Shown piece by piece: positions 17,055 to 18,846 of a DNA stretch of 18,846 nucleotides. The position numbers and the translations under genes were made by a program. The stretch lies in contig JALSKR010000080.1 of assembly GCA_026988735.1 (NCBI GenBank), positions 1 to 18,846 on the forward strand, in the 5' to 3' direction. The notes under the pieces are model-generated. The model was not told the origin of the DNA, ran no database searches, and was given only the letters and a program-made list of their open reading frames with translations. How positions within the stretch are numbered: the stretch's first letter is position 1; each line of letters starts with the position of its first letter. The DNA is from Sulfurimonas sp. (GTDB lineage Bacteria; Campylobacterota; Campylobacteria; Campylobacterales; Sulfurimonadaceae).

Positions 17055-18689
17055 ATGGAGCATTATAAGATTTGGATTGAAGCTTTTTCAGGTTTAGGAC
17101 TTTTCCTCTTTGGAATGCTTTATCTTGAAGAACAGATCAAATCTTCCGCAGGACGGGCATTTAAACAACTTGTGCAAAATGCCACTAAAACACATTTTAA
17201 AAGCCTGCTTACCGGAATCTTTTCCACAGCTGTATTTCAAAGCTCTTCAGTAGTAACACTTATGGCTCTTTCACTTGTGGGAGCCAAACTTATGAGTTTG
17301 GATAGCAGCATAGCCATTATACTCGGCAGCAATATCGGGACAACTGTCACGGCATGGATTGTTGCTGTCATCGGCTTTAACATGGATATCAAACTGCTTT
17401 CTTACGCTGTCATAGGAATTGGCGGCATGGGGCAGGTATTAAGTTCTGACACATCAAAATGGAAAAACTATTTTGGTGTTTTGGTTGGTTTTGGTCTTAT
17501 CTTTTTAGGGCTTGAGGGAATGAAAGAAAGTTTCAGTGACAGTGCCCAAAATTTTGATATGACTGCATATCAGTTTTCGACACCCTACTGGTATGCTTTA
17601 ATAGGACTTGCTTTAACCGCTGTCATACAATCAAGTTCAGCTTCCATAGCTATTGCACAAAGTGCACTTTATACACATGTGATTGGTTTTGAGGCTGCGG
17701 CTGCTTTTGTTATTGGAACAAATATAGGAACAACTGTAACAGCTCTGCTTGGCAGTATTGGCAGTATCGCGGATAAAAAAAGAGTGGCGCTGGCCCACTT
17801 GCTTTTTAATGTCTCAACCGGAGTTATCAGTCTACTCTTTTTATATCAACTGATTACTTTGGTAGATTTTGCATTTCCACATGCAGACGGTGTTATCAAA
17901 ATTGCAATTTTTCATACTTTGTTTAACATTTTAGGCGTTCTTATATGGTACCCCTTTATATCATTTTTAGCTGCTCTCACACAAAAGTATTTTCACCAGC
18001 CACAAGACAAGGTTACAAAGTTTATATGTAATGTATCTACAGAAGTTCCGCAAATCGCTATAGAAGCACTTAAAAAAGAGATAGAGTATCTTTCTAAAAA
18101 AGTTCAAGAGTTTGCACTGCTTGCTATCAATGTGCCTCCTCCAAAAGTGCTTGATGAACATATGGGCATAGATAAAATTTTAGACAGGTACACTCACAGT
18201 TTTAATGTAGATTTTGAAAAGCTGTATGAAAAAATACGTCTTTTGGAAGGTGAAATATATCGTTATGCTGCTGAACTTTCAGCGGTTAATAACGATGAGG
18301 AATACAATAATAATTTGAACAGATTAATAAAAGAAGTCAATTATCTGGCAACTGCTGCCAAGGTGATAAAAGACATGTTATATGATTTGGATTATTTTTA
18401 CAATGCCGGGACAAATGAAGAGCAACAATTTTATAAAAACATTCGCTATCAAATACTCAAAAATATTCAGGCTTTCAATAAAGCAATTCAGGGAGATCAA
18501 GACTCTATGAAAGAGATGGATGAAATTTACAAAAGAATTGCTGATGCCTATAAAAAAAGTACGCTCATAATAAAAGATATCGCAAAAAATCATACTATAA
18601 AATCTGATGCTACAACTATGGCAATTAATGCTATGCACTCAGTGAAGAGTTTTTCAAAGTCTATGTACAATATACTGAAATTAAATTAG
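17055..18689 (+). CDS. Na/Pi cotransporter family protein with PhoU-like C-terminal domain, second copy
   Basis: The protein has 544 residues in the same layout as the one at 3123-4718. The repeated membrane halves carry QSSS at 62-65 and 192-195 and GSNIGTT (91-97) and GTNIGTT (221-227). The C-terminal 215 residues or so are helical and PhoU-like. The second loop here keeps the standard asparagine (GTNIGTT), whereas the other copy has GMDVGTT, which hints at different substrate or ion handling. The start follows the radical SAM stop with no gap. The stop codon lies inside the stem of the terminator at 18683. Confidence 0.9.
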   Translation: MEHYKIWIEAFSGLGLFLFGMLYLEEQIKSSAGRAFKQLVQNATKTHFKSLLTGIFSTAVFQSSSVVTLMALSLVGAKLMSLDSSIAIILGSNIGTTVTAWIVAVIGFNMDIKLLSYAVIGIGGMGQVLSSDTSKWKNYFGVLVGFGLIFLGLEGMKESFSDSAQNFDMTAYQFSTPYWYALIGLALTAVIQSSSASIAIAQSALYTHVIGFEAAAAFVIGTNIGTTVTALLGSIGSIADKKRVALAHLLFNVSTGVISLLFLYQLITLVDFAFPHADGVIKIAIFHTLFNILGVLIWYPFISFLAALTQKYFHQPQDKVTKFICNVSTEVPQIAIEALKKEIEYLSKKVQEFALLAINVPPPKVLDEHMGIDKILDRYTHSFNVDFEKLYEKIRLLEGEIYRYAAELSAVNNDEEYNNNLNRLIKEVNYLATAAKVIKDMLYDLDYFYNAGTNEEQQFYKNIRYQILKNIQAFNKAIQGDQDSMKEMDEIYKRIADAYKKSTLIIKDIAKNHTIKSDATTMAINAMHSVKSFSKSMYNILKLN

Positions 18690-18717
18690 ATTAAAAAAAC
18701 AATCTAATTTTATTTTT
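18683..18717 (+). terminator. Rho-independent terminator after the second Na/Pi cotransporter
   Basis: AAATTAGATT (18683-18692) pairs perfectly with AATCTAATTT (18701-18710) across an A-rich eight-base loop, and a T-rich tract (TATTTTTT) follows. The stem is AT-rich and so weaker than usual, but its place at the end of a long gene run fits. The stop codon TAG at 18687-18689 is within the left stem. Confidence 0.75.
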
Positions 18718-18763
18718 TCACTGACCTTACGCACCAAGGAACTAAAATTGCTTAAATTTTTGT

Positions 18764-18846
18764 ATGAAAAAAACAGATTATCTCGAATTATATACAGACT
18801 ACTTAATAAGCAGCAATGGCTATGCAACAGCAACAGGCTTATCAGC
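18764..18846 (+). CDS. Probable insertion-sequence transposase, N-terminal fragment
   Basis: The frame opens at ATG 18764 and runs off the window edge, giving MKKTDYLELYTDYLISSNGY and then ATATGLSA. I recognise this start from DDE transposases of the IS4/IS701-like type, in which it is followed by a segment on the lines of DISHDQVTRFL. Only 28 codons are visible, so the catalytic residues cannot be checked. The stretch just upstream, about 18720-18740 (CTGACCTTACGCACCAAGG), may be the left terminal inverted repeat of the element, but its partner is outside the window. Confidence 0.65.
   Translation, partial: MKKTDYLELYTDYLISSNGYATATGLS

Overview
The window looks like a chromosome segment of a free-living, motile Campylobacterota bacterium (formerly Epsilonproteobacteria), most like Sulfurimonas and its relatives. 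The DNA is AT-rich and the genes are tightly packed. The order gyrA-flgP-flgQ-flgR-asd is one I recall from Campylobacter jejuni, and FlgR is the short form known from Helicobacter. The genus is an inference from gene content; no 16S gene is present.

Layout. 1-307 (-): the N-terminus of a MoxR-type AAA+ ATPase, cut by the window edge. 326-593: a 268-bp non-coding element with perfect 27-bp terminal inverted repeats and two internal hairpins, so that one strand could fold as a three-way junction. It ends only a few bases upstream of the moxR ribosome-binding site. 649-2639 (-): a translationally coupled pair of lipoproteins, CsgG-like with TPRs followed by LPP20-like. 2794-3042 (+): tRNA-Lys(UUU) and tRNA-Glu(UUC), preceded by a perfect-consensus promoter. 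3123-4915 (+): a Na/Pi cotransporter-PhoU protein and rubredoxin. 4921-8730 (-): a nitrogen-uptake block, amt, glnK, a second amt, and tonB directly behind it.

8929-18689 (+) is an almost unbroken run of genes: gyrA, flgP, flgQ, flgR, asd, a YqhA-family membrane protein, hemE, a radical SAM protein and a second Na/Pi cotransporter-PhoU protein. A strong terminator follows. The window ends in the first 28 codons of a probable insertion-sequence transposase.

How the genes work together. FlgP and FlgQ are outer-membrane and periplasmic proteins of the Campylobacterota flagellar motor, and FlgR is the sigma-54 activator of flagellar genes. A sigma-54 promoter with ideal spacing lies across the gyrA stop codon just before flgP, so flgPQR may be switched on by their own last product. 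In the nitrogen block GlnK would gate the two ammonium channels. The tonB partner of that block has no exbB or exbD here.

No clearly new multi-gene system is visible. The items most worth a second look are the cloverleaf-like repeat element upstream of moxR, the sigma-54 promoter inside the gyrA stop codon, the uncharacterised CsgG-TPR/LPP20 lipoprotein pair, and the frequent octamer TACATGTA (eight copies in 18.8 kb).
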